DNA from: Streptomyces sp. NBC_01224
Lineage (GTDB): Bacteria; Actinomycetota; Actinomycetes; Streptomycetales; Streptomycetaceae
Direction of reading: 5' to 3'
NCBI RefSeq assembly: GCF_036002945.1
Contig: NZ_CP108529.1
Location: 6,629,001 to 6,693,000, forward strand
Length of the DNA stretch: 64,000 nucleotides
The position numbers were made by a program, and so were the translations under genes. This document shows, piece after piece, positions 51,724 to 61,195 of the stretch (positions within the stretch are counted from its first letter, which is position 1; each line of letters begins with the position of its first letter). The notes beneath the pieces were generated by a model, which worked only from the letters and a program-made list of their open reading frames with translations, was not told the origin of the DNA and made no database searches.

Positions 51724-52482
51724 GTGTCGGACCAGCTGCGCCCCCGCGCCTCCCTCCGTACCGCCGTGGTCTGGGAGGTCCTGAAGGACGCCCTCGACCG
51801 CCAGGTCAAGGCGACCGGCAGGGACGCCCTGGATGTCCTGGACACCGGCGGCGGCACCGGCAACTTCGCGGTGCCGGTCGCCCGTCTCGGTCACCGGGTC
51901 ACCGTCGTCGACCCCAGCCCCAACGCGCTCTTCGCCCTGGAGCGCCGAGCCGCCGAGGCCGGGGTCGCCGACCGGGTCCGCGGGGTTCAGGGCGACATCC
52001 ACGGCCTGTTCGAGGTGGTGGAGCGCGATGGTTACGACGCGGTGCTGTGCCATGGAGTCCTGGAGTACGTGGACGACCCCGCCGAGGGTGTGCGCAACGC
52101 GGTCGAGGCGCTCCGCCCGTCCGGTGCGCTCAGCCTGCTCGCAGCCGGGCTCGGTGGTGCGGTCCTGGCCCGGGCGCTCGCCGGTCACTTCACCGAGGCG
52201 CGGCACGCGCTCAGCGACCCGGCGGGCCGCTGGGGCGACGGGGACCCGGTGCCCCGGCGCTACACCGCGGAACAACTCACCGAGCTGGTCTCCGCGGCGG
52301 ACGTCGAGGTCGGCGCGGTCCACGGCGTACGGGTCTTCGCCGACCTCGTACCGGGCGTCCTGGTGGACACCGAGCCCGGTGCCATGGAGGCCCTGCTCAA
52401 GCTGGAGGCGGCCGCGGCCGAACTGCCCGCCTTCCACTCCGTCGCGACGCAGCTGCACGTCCTGGGCACGAAGCGCGCCTGA
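51724..52482 (+). CDS. Class I SAM-dependent methyltransferase
   Basis: 252 residues. Motif I LDTGGGTGNFAVPVARLGH, motif II region TVVDPSPNALFALERRA and post motif LCHGVLEYVDDP place it with UbiE/CmoA-like class I enzymes. AGGAG 9 bases before GTG 51724. Substrate unknown; 102 bases after the HEPN gene. Confidence 0.85.
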   Translation: MSDQLRPRASLRTAVVWEVLKDALDRQVKATGRDALDVLDTGGGTGNFAVPVARLGHRVTVVDPSPNALFALERRAAEAGVADRVRGVQGDIHGLFEVVERDGYDAVLCHGVLEYVDDPAEGVRNAVEALRPSGALSLLAAGLGGAVLARALAGHFTEARHALSDPAGRWGDGDPVPRRYTAEQLTELVSAADVEVGAVHGVRVFADLVPGVLVDTEPGAMEALLKLEAAAAELPAFHSVATQLHVLGTKRA

Positions 52483-52777
52483 GCGCGCGGCCACCGACCG
52501 GTGGTAGCTCAGCTGTAGCGCGGCTGATCAGGGACGCAGCCGCAGATGGAGTACGCCCCAGGACCCCCGATCGGGGGCTTCGCCACGTATGATCGGGGGA
52601 CACCATCCGGCATGACGGATCGGAGGTTGGGGAATCAACGCCTCAGCAGCTGAGCCGTCATGGCGGCCCGGACTGGCTGATTGGCAAAGAGGGCGGGTTT
52701 CACGGGGGCGAATCCCTGCCTATCCTGGAAGGGCCGCATACCGGCCGCCCCCCGCGGCCGACGACGAGGAGGACTCC

Positions 52778-53170
52778 GTGCCGCTCTCGGAGCACGAGCA
52801 GCGAATGCTCGAGCAAATGGAGCGAGCGCTGTACGCCGAAGATCCCAAGTTCGCGACAGCGCTCGAGGGAAGCGGGCTGCGTACGTACACCCGGCGACGG
52901 GTCTACCAGGCGGTCGCAGGCTTCCTGGTGGGTATCGCGCTCCTCATGGCCGGAATGGTCGCCCAGCAGATCTGGATCAGCGTGGTGGGGTTTCTCGTCA
53001 TGCTCGGCTGCGCGGTCCTTGCGGTCACAGGTTGGCGCAAAGCGCCCAAGCCGGGCGAGCGACAGGCAGCCGGAGGCGGCGGCGAGCGCCGTCAGCCCAG
53101 GCAACGCCGGACCGTGATGAATCGGATCGAGCAGCGGTGGCAGCGTCGCCGTGACGAGCAGGGCCAATAG
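52778..53170 (+). CDS. DUF3040 membrane protein
   Basis: 130 residues. Conserved N-terminus PLSEHEQRMLEQMERAL typical of DUF3040, two hydrophobic segments (AVAGFLVGIALLMAGMVAQQ, WISVVGFLVMLGCAVLAVTG) and a very basic disordered tail. GAGGAGGACTCC before GTG 52778. In mycobacteria and Streptomyces DUF3040 genes lie near the dcw cluster. Function unknown. Confidence 0.83.
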   Translation: MPLSEHEQRMLEQMERALYAEDPKFATALEGSGLRTYTRRRVYQAVAGFLVGIALLMAGMVAQQIWISVVGFLVMLGCAVLAVTGWRKAPKPGERQAAGGGGERRQPRQRRTVMNRIEQRWQRRRDEQGQ

Positions 53171-53188
53171 GGTCTCGGGCAATCTTGG

Positions 53189-53224
53189 GTGAGGGGCGGC
53201 CGCATTTATGCGGTCGCCCCTCAC
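53189..53224 (+). terminator. Terminator of the DUF3040 gene
   Basis: GTGAGGGGCGGCCGCAT pairs with ATGCGGTCGCCCCTCAC (17 positions, one G-T pair) across a 2-base loop, 18 bases after the stop. Confidence 0.8.
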
Positions 53225-53541
53225 ATGTGCCGGGGTCGGCGTCGCCCGCCGCGGCGCTCAAATGCCGGGCAGGCTCGAAAATCGAGCCTGCCCGGCATTT
53301 GAGGGCGCACTTCATCCGGTGCAGTGTGAGGAAGCTCCGAACCTGTCCGGCCATTCAGGGCAAGGGACTGTCAGGGACGGGCTCCAGGAAGCTTCAAGCC
53401 CGTCCGCTGCCGGGGGCGAAAGGCTGTCGGGCGGCCCGGGGCGCCTACCGGTCCGTCCGGCGATTGAGGACAGGGGGCCGCAGGCCAGGCCCACCGTCGC
53501 CCCTGCCGGTGTGACAGAGACGGGTCGCAGGCCGGCCCCCG
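53225..53541. repeat. Gene-free repeat-rich interval
   Basis: 317 bases with no credible gene. A perfect 22-bp palindrome with a 3-base loop (53257-53278 and 53282-53303; core CAAATGCCGGGCAGGCTCGA) and GTCCGTCCGGCGATTGAGGA (53451-53470) belong to dispersed palindromic repeats common between Streptomyces genes. The rest is G+C-rich and hairpin-prone, and may also serve the downstream end of the transglutaminase gene. Confidence 0.7.
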
Positions 53542-55965
53542 TCACCCCTGCTGGCGGGAAGGCCGTCGCAGCCAACCAGCCCACCGGTCCCGGCCCCACC
53601 GCGCCGCGCACCTGCCGGTGAACGCCGCCCAGCGATCCGAGGCCGCCCAGATCACCCGAATGGCTGAGTGTGGTGCCGCGACCGCGCGGATCCGGGCGAA
53701 CCGCCCGGCCGACGCCCGCAGTCCGGCCCGCACCGTCTCCACGTCCTCGGCGAGCCCGGTACCCGACCGGGGCTCGGGGGCGTAGAGCACCTGCTCCACC
53801 GCCCCCGCCACCCGGTGCACCGCGGCGGCCTTATCGGGGCCGAGCTGCCCCAGCCGCACCACCCGGGCCGCCGTCCTGCGCGGGGTCCGGGAGTCATCCG
53901 GCTCGATGCCGTGGTCCCACGCCGTGTCGATGATCTCCCGCCAGGCCGCCAGTGTTCTGGCCGTCGCATCAGCCGGCGTACGCCCGGCGGAGAAACTCAG
54001 CCGGCGCCTGCGCGCCCGAACCCGCCAGAGCATTGGCAGCAACGGCAGCGCCAGGATCACCACGGCGGCCAGGGCCAGACCGAGGACGGTGCCTGTCGGC
54101 GTCCCGGAATCCGTCGGAGCCGCTACCCCCGGCGCCATCGAGCTGCCGCACTCGCCCTGCTTGCGCATCTGGGCCGGGCAGCTGTCCGAGACGGACGGCG
54201 CGACCGTAGGAGCGGCCGAGGCGCCCTTCTCGGGCAGGGCCGGGTCGGACGTGCCGCCGGCGGGGGCGTCCGACTGGGTGTAGGACGGGGCGGTGCCCCG
54301 CGTCGGGGTCGGTTCGAAACGGGTCCACCCGATGCCCTCGAAATACAGCTCTGGCCAGGCATGAGCATCGCGCAGCCCCACGGACACCGAACCGTTCGGC
54401 TGCGCAGTGCCGGGAGTGAAGCCCACCGCGACCCGGGCCGGAATGCCCAGCGTCCGCGCCATCGCGGCCATCGTGAACGAGAAGTGGACGCAGAAGCCCC
54501 GCTTGTCCTTCAGGAACCGGCCGATCGCCGCGCTCCCGGTGCCCGAGTTCACCGAGGTGTCATAGGTGAAGCCGCCGTCCGAGGCGAAGAAGTCCTGCAG
54601 CTTCACCGCCCGCTCGTAGTTGTTGGCGGCGCCCTTCGTCACCCTGTCCGCGGTCTGCCTGACCACCTTCGGCAGGGAGTCGGGAACGCTGGTGTACTCG
54701 CGCTGCAGAGCGGCCGGCGCGGTGCCTGCCGCGGCGAGCTGCTCGGCGGTCGGCTGGACCATGAGACTGGAGACCTGGTACTGCGCACCGCGGGTCGTCT
54801 CCCCGCGGTCACCGACGAGCGTCCGTCCCATCGGCTCGTACCGCCAGCGCCCGCCGATCCTGACCTCGGTCGCGGGGTAGGGGAGCGGCAGATAGGTCTG
54901 CTGGTAGGAACGGGACGCGGAGATGTTCGACCTGATCTCGGTGGCCAAGACGTCCGGGCCGAGGCCCTCCGGGGTCGGGAGCCGCTTCGGCACATCCTTC
55001 AGACGGCGCGTGGAGGGCCGCCACTCGCTTCCGTTGAACTGATCCAGGGCCAGGATCCGCAGATAGAAGCCCTGCGGGTCACCGGAGTTGGTGCGGTAGG
55101 ACATCACCTCCCGGTTCTCCGGCTGGTTCAGATTGTTCTGCAGCGAGACCAGGGGGTTGACCGCGGAGATGGTGCCTCCGCCGCTCCCCTTGCCGTTCGT
55201 GCCGCCCGTACCGGCCAGCAGACCGCTGTCGAGCGCGGGCAGCGCCGCCGGTACGACCAGTGAGATCCCCAGCGCGAGCGCACCGATGCGGCGTCCGGTG
55301 CGGACCGGGGCCGTCGGGCGGCCGTCGGAGAACGCCGTACCGACCGCCGGACCGCCAGGGGGGCTGGTCGCGCCGCTGAAGACCCGCCCCCACTGGGAGA
55401 GCCGGTCCCGGCCCTCGGCCAGCAGAAGCAGCAGATAGCCACCGGCCGCGAGCAGGAACCAGAGCCAGTCCGCTCCGCCCTCGGAAAGTCCCGCGGCCAC
55501 CGAGTACAGCGCAAGGAGCGGCAGACCGGCCGGGGCCGCGCTGCGGAACGTCACAGCGAGGGCGTCCACGGCCAGGCCGACCAGCAGCACACCGCCGATC
55601 AGCATCAGCCGGATGCCGTCCGTCACGGGCGCCGGAGCGGCGTACCTCCCGACATCCTCGGCGCCGGACGTCAGCAGATCCGCGAGCCGCTGGACGGCCT
55701 GCGGACCCGGCAGGACACCGGCCAAAGCCTGAGTCCTGGCGAACGCCACCGTCAGCAGAACCAGCGTGACCAGTGTCTGCGCCGCGACGATCAGCATCCG
55801 GGGCATGGGCACCCGGCGGGCGAGCGCGCCCATCCCGCTCTGGACCGCCAGCAGAAACGCGGCCTGCAGGATCCACCCGGCGGGCTCGACCAGCGGCAGC
55901 ATCGAGCCCGCCGCCATCAGCGTCGCCGCGAAAGCGCACAGCGTCAGCCGACCACGACCGCTCAT
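53542..55965 (-). CDS. TgpA-like transglutaminase-domain membrane protein
   Basis: 807 residues. About five or six N-terminal membrane segments with the DUF3488-type region, an extracytoplasmic transglutaminase fold with Cys in KRGFCVHFSF, His in DAHAWPELYF and FEPTP in place of the usual aspartate motif, one membrane segment near ~640 (VLGLALAAVVILALPLLPM) and a C-terminal DUF4129-like domain. ATG 55965 overlaps the DUF58 stop (ATGA). Last gene of MoxR-DUF58-TgpA operon. Target unknown. Confidence 0.88.
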   Translation of the reverse strand: MSGRGRLTLCAFAATLMAAGSMLPLVEPAGWILQAAFLLAVQSGMGALARRVPMPRMLIVAAQTLVTLVLLTVAFARTQALAGVLPGPQAVQRLADLLTSGAEDVGRYAAPAPVTDGIRLMLIGGVLLVGLAVDALAVTFRSAAPAGLPLLALYSVAAGLSEGGADWLWFLLAAGGYLLLLLAEGRDRLSQWGRVFSGATSPPGGPAVGTAFSDGRPTAPVRTGRRIGALALGISLVVPAALPALDSGLLAGTGGTNGKGSGGGTISAVNPLVSLQNNLNQPENREVMSYRTNSGDPQGFYLRILALDQFNGSEWRPSTRRLKDVPKRLPTPEGLGPDVLATEIRSNISASRSYQQTYLPLPYPATEVRIGGRWRYEPMGRTLVGDRGETTRGAQYQVSSLMVQPTAEQLAAAGTAPAALQREYTSVPDSLPKVVRQTADRVTKGAANNYERAVKLQDFFASDGGFTYDTSVNSGTGSAAIGRFLKDKRGFCVHFSFTMAAMARTLGIPARVAVGFTPGTAQPNGSVSVGLRDAHAWPELYFEGIGWTRFEPTPTRGTAPSYTQSDAPAGGTSDPALPEKGASAAPTVAPSVSDSCPAQMRKQGECGSSMAPGVAAPTDSGTPTGTVLGLALAAVVILALPLLPMLWRVRARRRRLSFSAGRTPADATARTLAAWREIIDTAWDHGIEPDDSRTPRRTAARVVRLGQLGPDKAAAVHRVAGAVEQVLYAPEPRSGTGLAEDVETVRAGLRASAGRFARIRAVAAPHSAIRVIWAASDRWAAFTGRCAARWGRDRWAGWLRRPSRQQG

Positions 55966-57352
55966 GACCATCCCCCGGAGAAACCTGTCGTGCCACCTGT
56001 GGTGCCGCCGACGGCAGCGGACTGCGTCGCCAGGCCCTGGTGTCCCGCCTGCTGCCAATACCGGGCAAGACCGGTCCCCGGCGCCACCGCCACCGCCGTC
56101 CAGCCCGATTCGCGCAGCAGCCGCAGCCGCCGTTCGAACGCCGTGTCCGCCCCCGCGGGCGCGGCGGCGCCCTGCGCCCAGGCCGTGCTGTCCAGTACGA
56201 ACGCGACGGCGCCGCCGCTGCGCTGCCGCATCCGGGCCGCCACCGCCGCCTGATCCTCGTCCAGATCACCGAAGAACGCGATCAGCAGCCCTTCGTTGCC
56301 GCCGCGCAGCACGTCGTACGCACGTGACAGACCGCCCCCGTCGGAGTGATCGACCACCGCCAGAGTGTCCATCATCAGCCCCGCGGAGTCGGCGGAATTC
56401 TGCGTCGATCCGGCGAAGCCTCCTTCGCCCTCGCCCGGAACCGCGTTCCCGTCGTCGGTCAGCAGCCGGACCGCGAAGCCGCGCTCCAGCATGTGCACCA
56501 GCGCGGACGCCGCACCGGACACCGCCCACTCGAAGGCGGAGTCGGGCCCCGTCCCCTGATAGGCGATCCGCCGGGTATCCAGCAGCACCGTGCACCTGGC
56601 CCGCTGCGGCTGCTCCTCGCGGCGCACCATCAGCTCGCCGTAGCGCGCGGTGGAGCGCCAGTGGACCCGGCGCAGATCGTCGCCGTGCCGGTAGCCGCGC
56701 GGAATCACGTCGTCGTCACCGGCCAGCGCGAGCGAACGCTGCCGTCCCTCGCCGTACCCGGAGGCCTCGCCCGCCAGCCGTACCGGCGGCAGCGGCTCGG
56801 TCCGCGGAATGACGACGAGGGTGTCGTACGCGCTGAACGAACGAGTCAGCTCGCACATCCCGAACGGATCGCGCAGCCGCAGCTGCAGCGGACCCAGCGG
56901 ATAGCGCCCGCGCAGATCCGACCGCACCCGGTAGGAGACCTCGCGACGGCCGCCCGCCTCCACCCGGTCCAGCACGAACCGGGGCCGCGGCCCGAGCACA
57001 TAGGGCACCCGGTCCTGCAGCATCAGCAGCCCGGTCGGCAGCCGCGACACGTTCTCCATCCTCAGATGGACCCGCGCCTCCGTGCCCGCCGGCACCCGGG
57101 ACGGCGAGAGCCGCCGGGTGCCGGCGACCCGGTATCGGGTGCGGACGAGCACCACGACACAGACAAGTGGCAGCGCGGCGAGCAGCAGCCCGACCCGCAG
57201 CAGATCCGCCTGTCCCAGCACATACGCGCAGATCGCCGCGGCGATACCGGCCGCGAGGAAGGACCGCCCGCGCGTGGTCAGCCCGCTCAGAGCGGCCCGC
57301 AGACCGCCCTTGCCGTCGCCGTCGTCCATCGCGGCCGGCCCCCCGGAGGTCA

Positions 57353-57353
<1 letters not shown>
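55962..57353 (-). CDS. DUF58 domain protein
   Basis: 463 residues. Two membrane segments near the N-terminus (FLAAGIAAAICAYVLG and VGLLLAALPLVCVVVLV), beta-rich middle, DUF58 core (GDDLRRVHWRSTARYGELMVRR, then VLLDTR), and a von Willebrand-type A-like end. Stop of MoxR overlaps its start (TGATG). DUF58 proteins accompany MoxR ATPases and act in chaperone-like assembly complexes. ATG 57353 preferred; GTG 57356 possible. Confidence 0.87.
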
Positions 57354-58402
<1,049 letters not shown>

Positions 58403-58646
58403 CCGGCCCTCCTCGGCCCTGCCCCACGCTCACCAGGAGCAGGGGATACCCCATTCACGGGCCGACGCGCATGCAGCGGCCCGGCCCACCCCGAAACACG
58501 GACACCCCTCCGGAAACGTCCGGCGGGATGCCACATGCGCATTCTTGTTGCCGTTACCGCTTCGTGTCACTCGCCTGTGGACAAGTGGGGGCGATATGTC
58601 GGGGTCGGTGGGGTTATCGGTTCCCGACGAACACCCGTCCGTGCGG

Positions 58647-59210
58647 TCAGGAGACGGGAAGGATCTCGCGCAGCAAGCCGCTGGTCACATCGAAGACGAA
58701 GCCGCGGACGTCGTCGGTGTGCAGCAGGAACGGCGAGGTGCGCACGCGCTGCATCGACTGCCGTACGTCCTGGTCGGCGTCCTTGTATGCCTCGACCGCC
58801 CAGACCGGACGCTGACCGACCTCCACCTCCAGCTCTTGGCGGAACTCCTCGGTGATCGATTCCAGGCCGCAATTCGTGTGATGAATGAGTATGACGCTGC
58901 GGGTGCCGAGAGCCCGCTGGCTGATGGTCAGCGAACGGATCACGTCATCGGTGACCACGCCGCCCGCGTTGCGGATGGTGTGGCAGTCGCCGAGCGACAG
59001 ACCGAGTGCGTCGTGCAGGTCGAGCCGGGCGTCCATGCAGGCGACCACGGCGACGCGCAGCACCGGCTTGGCGTCCATGCCCGGGTCGTTGAATTCGGCG
59101 GCATACCGGACGTTCGCCTCGACGAGGCGGTCGGTGACTGTGCTCCCGGTGCGGGCCTGGTCGGCAGCGGGCACGGAAGGCTCGACGGGGGAGTGCGCGG
59201 AAGTCGACAT
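58647..59210 (-). CDS. Beta-carbonic anhydrase
   Basis: 187 residues. Zinc ligands Cys and the Asp/Arg pair in VACMDARLD, and His/Cys in HHTNCGLES, are those of beta-class enzymes; HTIRNAGGV is the conserved loop. Interconverts CO2 and bicarbonate. Start ATG 59210 from MSTSAHSP; the longer frame upstream is less likely. A TAACGT -10-like box lies 7 bases before the ATG and no ribosome-binding site is seen, so leaderless is possible. Divergent from rsmH. Confidence 0.9.
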   Translation of the reverse strand: MSTSAHSPVEPSVPAADQARTGSTVTDRLVEANVRYAAEFNDPGMDAKPVLRVAVVACMDARLDLHDALGLSLGDCHTIRNAGGVVTDDVIRSLTISQRALGTRSVILIHHTNCGLESITEEFRQELEVEVGQRPVWAVEAYKDADQDVRQSMQRVRTSPFLLHTDDVRGFVFDVTSGLLREILPVS

Positions 59211-59591
59211 GGATATGACGTTAGCTCTCACTCCTGGCCCCGTCGTGCTGTGGGAAGGGACAAAGAACGTCAACGAGGCTTGTTGTGAGGTAACCCACAA
59301 GCCTCACAGCTGTTCATTCGGCCGAGTGAACGGCGGGCAGGGCGACGCGCTGCCCGGTTGATTGATCGGGAATCGATCGAATGGCAGGGTGGACTAAAGT
59401 GACGGGAAGTTACCGATCACCCTGCACATTCCGTAGATTTCCCCCGTGTGTGCGGCGTGCGTACGGTCCGGCCCTCTCCCGCTCGCCGGTCGACCGACGC
59501 CCCTTCCCCGGCGCCGGCCGACCTCCCCTTCCGAGCGGGCGGGGACCAGGCCGTACGTGCAGCCGCACGGGACCTGAGCCTGAGAGGGCGC
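59211..59591. promoter_or_regulatory. Divergent intergenic region at the head of the dcw cluster
   Basis: 381 bases between the carbonic anhydrase and rsmH starts. GAGGCTTGT (59275-59283) and ACAAGCCTC (59297-59305) are exact inverted copies with 13 bases between, about 290 bases upstream of rsmH, possibly an operator for the dcw promoter. No mraZ-like gene is found in any frame here. No TGGG-box pattern of MraZ was recognised. Confidence 0.45.
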
Positions 59592-60557
59592 ATGAGCCAG
59601 ACCCGACACGTCCCGGTGATGCTCCAGCGGTGCCTGGACCTGTTGGCCCCGGCTCTGGAAGCGCCCGGCCCGCCGCAGCCCGTGGTGGTCGACTGCACCC
59701 TCGGCCTCGGCGGACACAGCGAGGCGCTGCTCTCCGCCTTCCCCTCCGCACGGTTGATCGCGCTGGACCGTGACAAGGAGGCGCTGCGGCTCTCCGGCGA
59801 GCGGCTCGCCCCGTACGGAGACCGGGCCACCCTGGTGCACGCGGTCTACGACGAACTGCCCGAGGTGCTCGCCAGGCTCGGCATCCCCAAGGTCCAGGGC
59901 ATCCTGTTCGACCTCGGTGTCTCCTCCATGCAGCTGGACGAGGCCGACCGCGGATTCGCGTACGCCCAGGACGCCCCGCTCGACATGCGCATGGACCAGA
60001 CGACCGGCATCGGCGCGGCCGAGGTGCTCAACACGTATCCGCCGGGCGAACTGGTACGGATCCTGCGGGCGTACGGCGAGGAGAAGCAGGCCAAGCGGAT
60101 CGTCTCCGCGATCGTGCGCGAGCGCGAGAAGGAGCCGTTCAGCAACAGCGCCCGGCTCGTCGAGCTGATCCGTGACTCGCTGCCGCAGGCCGCCAAGCGC
60201 ACCGGCGGCAACCCTGCCAAGCGCACCTTCCAGGCACTGCGCATCGAGGTCAACGGCGAGCTCACCGTCCTGGAGCGGGCCATTCCGGCCGCCGTGCAGA
60301 GCCTCGCAGTCGGCGGCCGTATCGCCGTCCTCTCGTACCACTCGCTGGAGGACCGGCTGGTCAAGCAGGTCTTCGCGGCGGGCGCCGCCACCACGGCGCC
60401 GCCCGGACTGCCGGTCGTGCCCGAGCGCTATCAGCCCCGGCTGAAACTGCTGACCCGCGGCGCGGAGCTGCCCACGGAGGAGGAGGTCGCCGAGAACCGG
60501 CGCGCCGCCCCCGCCAGGCTGCGCGGCGCTCAGCGGATCCGCGAGGAGGAACGATGA
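59592..60557 (+). CDS. rsmH: 16S rRNA (cytosine-1402-N4)-methyltransferase
   Basis: 321 residues. Also known as MraW. Visible motifs: HVPVMLQRCLDLL, DCTLGLGGHSEALL (SAM site), FDLGVSSMQLDEADRGFAYAQDAPLDMRMD, KRTFQALRIEVNGEL and SYHSLEDRLVKQ. Methylates C1402 of 16S rRNA. First gene of the dcw cluster here. ATG 59592 with GAGAGGGCGC before it; a longer frame upstream (59448) has no comparable signal. Stop overlaps the 18-codon micro-ORF start. Confidence 0.96.
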   Translation: MSQTRHVPVMLQRCLDLLAPALEAPGPPQPVVVDCTLGLGGHSEALLSAFPSARLIALDRDKEALRLSGERLAPYGDRATLVHAVYDELPEVLARLGIPKVQGILFDLGVSSMQLDEADRGFAYAQDAPLDMRMDQTTGIGAAEVLNTYPPGELVRILRAYGEEKQAKRIVSAIVREREKEPFSNSARLVELIRDSLPQAAKRTGGNPAKRTFQALRIEVNGELTVLERAIPAAVQSLAVGGRIAVLSYHSLEDRLVKQVFAAGAATTAPPGLPVVPERYQPRLKLLTRGAELPTEEEVAENRRAAPARLRGAQRIREEER

Positions 60558-60610
60558 GCGTCCGGCGTCCGGGAACCCGGACACCGGCGACGCCCGGGGC
60601 AGCGTGGTGA
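60554..60610 (+). CDS. 18-residue micro-ORF bridging rsmH and ftsL
   Basis: ATG at 60554 overlaps the rsmH stop (ATGA) and has GAGGAGGAACG in front, a very strong ribosome-binding site. It encodes MSVRRPGTRTPATPGAAW and stops with TGA that overlaps the GTG start of ftsL (GTGA, 60607-60610). Both joints are 4-base overlaps, so terminating ribosomes could reinitiate at ftsL, which has no own good ribosome-binding site. Chance is possible; conservation must be tested. Confidence 0.55.
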   Translation: MSVRRPGTRTPATPGAAW

Positions 60611-61191
60611 GCAGACCGGCCGGGCAGTTGAAGGGGCGGGCAGCGCGGCTCGCCCGGCTGATGCCGTCCGGGCCCAGCAAAGCGGCCCGTACCCCCTTCG
60701 TCCTGCTGGTCGTGCTGCTCCTCGGCGGCGGGCTCATCACGCTTCTGGTCCTCAACTCGGCCCTCAACGAAGGATCGTTCAGGCTGAGCGAGCTGAAGAA
60801 ACGGACTACCGAGCTCACGGACGAGCAGCAGGCCCTCCAGCGCGACGTCGACAGCTACTCCGAGCCGGACGCCCTGGAGCGGCGCGCCCGCAAGCTGGGC
60901 ATGGTGCCCGGCGGCAGCCCCGCCTTCCTCGATCCGGACGGTAAGGTCCGCGGCGTAGCCGCCGAGACCAGCGCCGAGCCGACCCCCGCAACGCCCCCGC
61001 AGAAGCCCAGAACCCCCCAGGCGCCCCCCGCGACCGCACCGTCCGCCGCCTCGACCCCGGCCGCCGGCTCGCCCTCTCCCTCGATGTCGGCCACCCCTTC
61101 GGGCGCCGCCGTGAAGCCCAGCACCTCCGCGGCCCCGCCCGCCGGGCCGCGTGCCCCGGCAAACCAGCCCTCGACGAGCCCCGGCAGGTGA
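60607..61191 (+). CDS. ftsL: Cell division protein FtsL-like
   Basis: 194 residues. Short basic N-terminus (GQLKGRAARLARLMPSG), one membrane segment (FVLLVVLLLGGGLITLLVL), leucine-zipper-like coiled coil (LNSALNEGSFRLSELKKRTTELTDEQQALQRDVD) ending in RARKLGMVPGGSPAFL, then a long Pro/Ala/Ser/Thr-rich disordered tail. Membrane partner of FtsQ/FtsB-type proteins in the divisome. Start at GTG 60607 fits S. coelicolor FtsL. Between rsmH and ftsI. Confidence 0.85.
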   Translation: MSRPAGQLKGRAARLARLMPSGPSKAARTPFVLLVVLLLGGGLITLLVLNSALNEGSFRLSELKKRTTELTDEQQALQRDVDSYSEPDALERRARKLGMVPGGSPAFLDPDGKVRGVAAETSAEPTPATPPQKPRTPQAPPATAPSAASTPAAGSPSPSMSATPSGAAVKPSTSAAPPAGPRAPANQPSTSPGR

Positions 61192-61195
61192 CGCA

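Noticed and set aside
52485..52560. Possible tRNA-like sequence (GGTAGCTCAGCTGTAG) after the methyltransferase
   Set aside because: It resembles a D-arm but no acceptor stem or anticodon arm can be folded around it.
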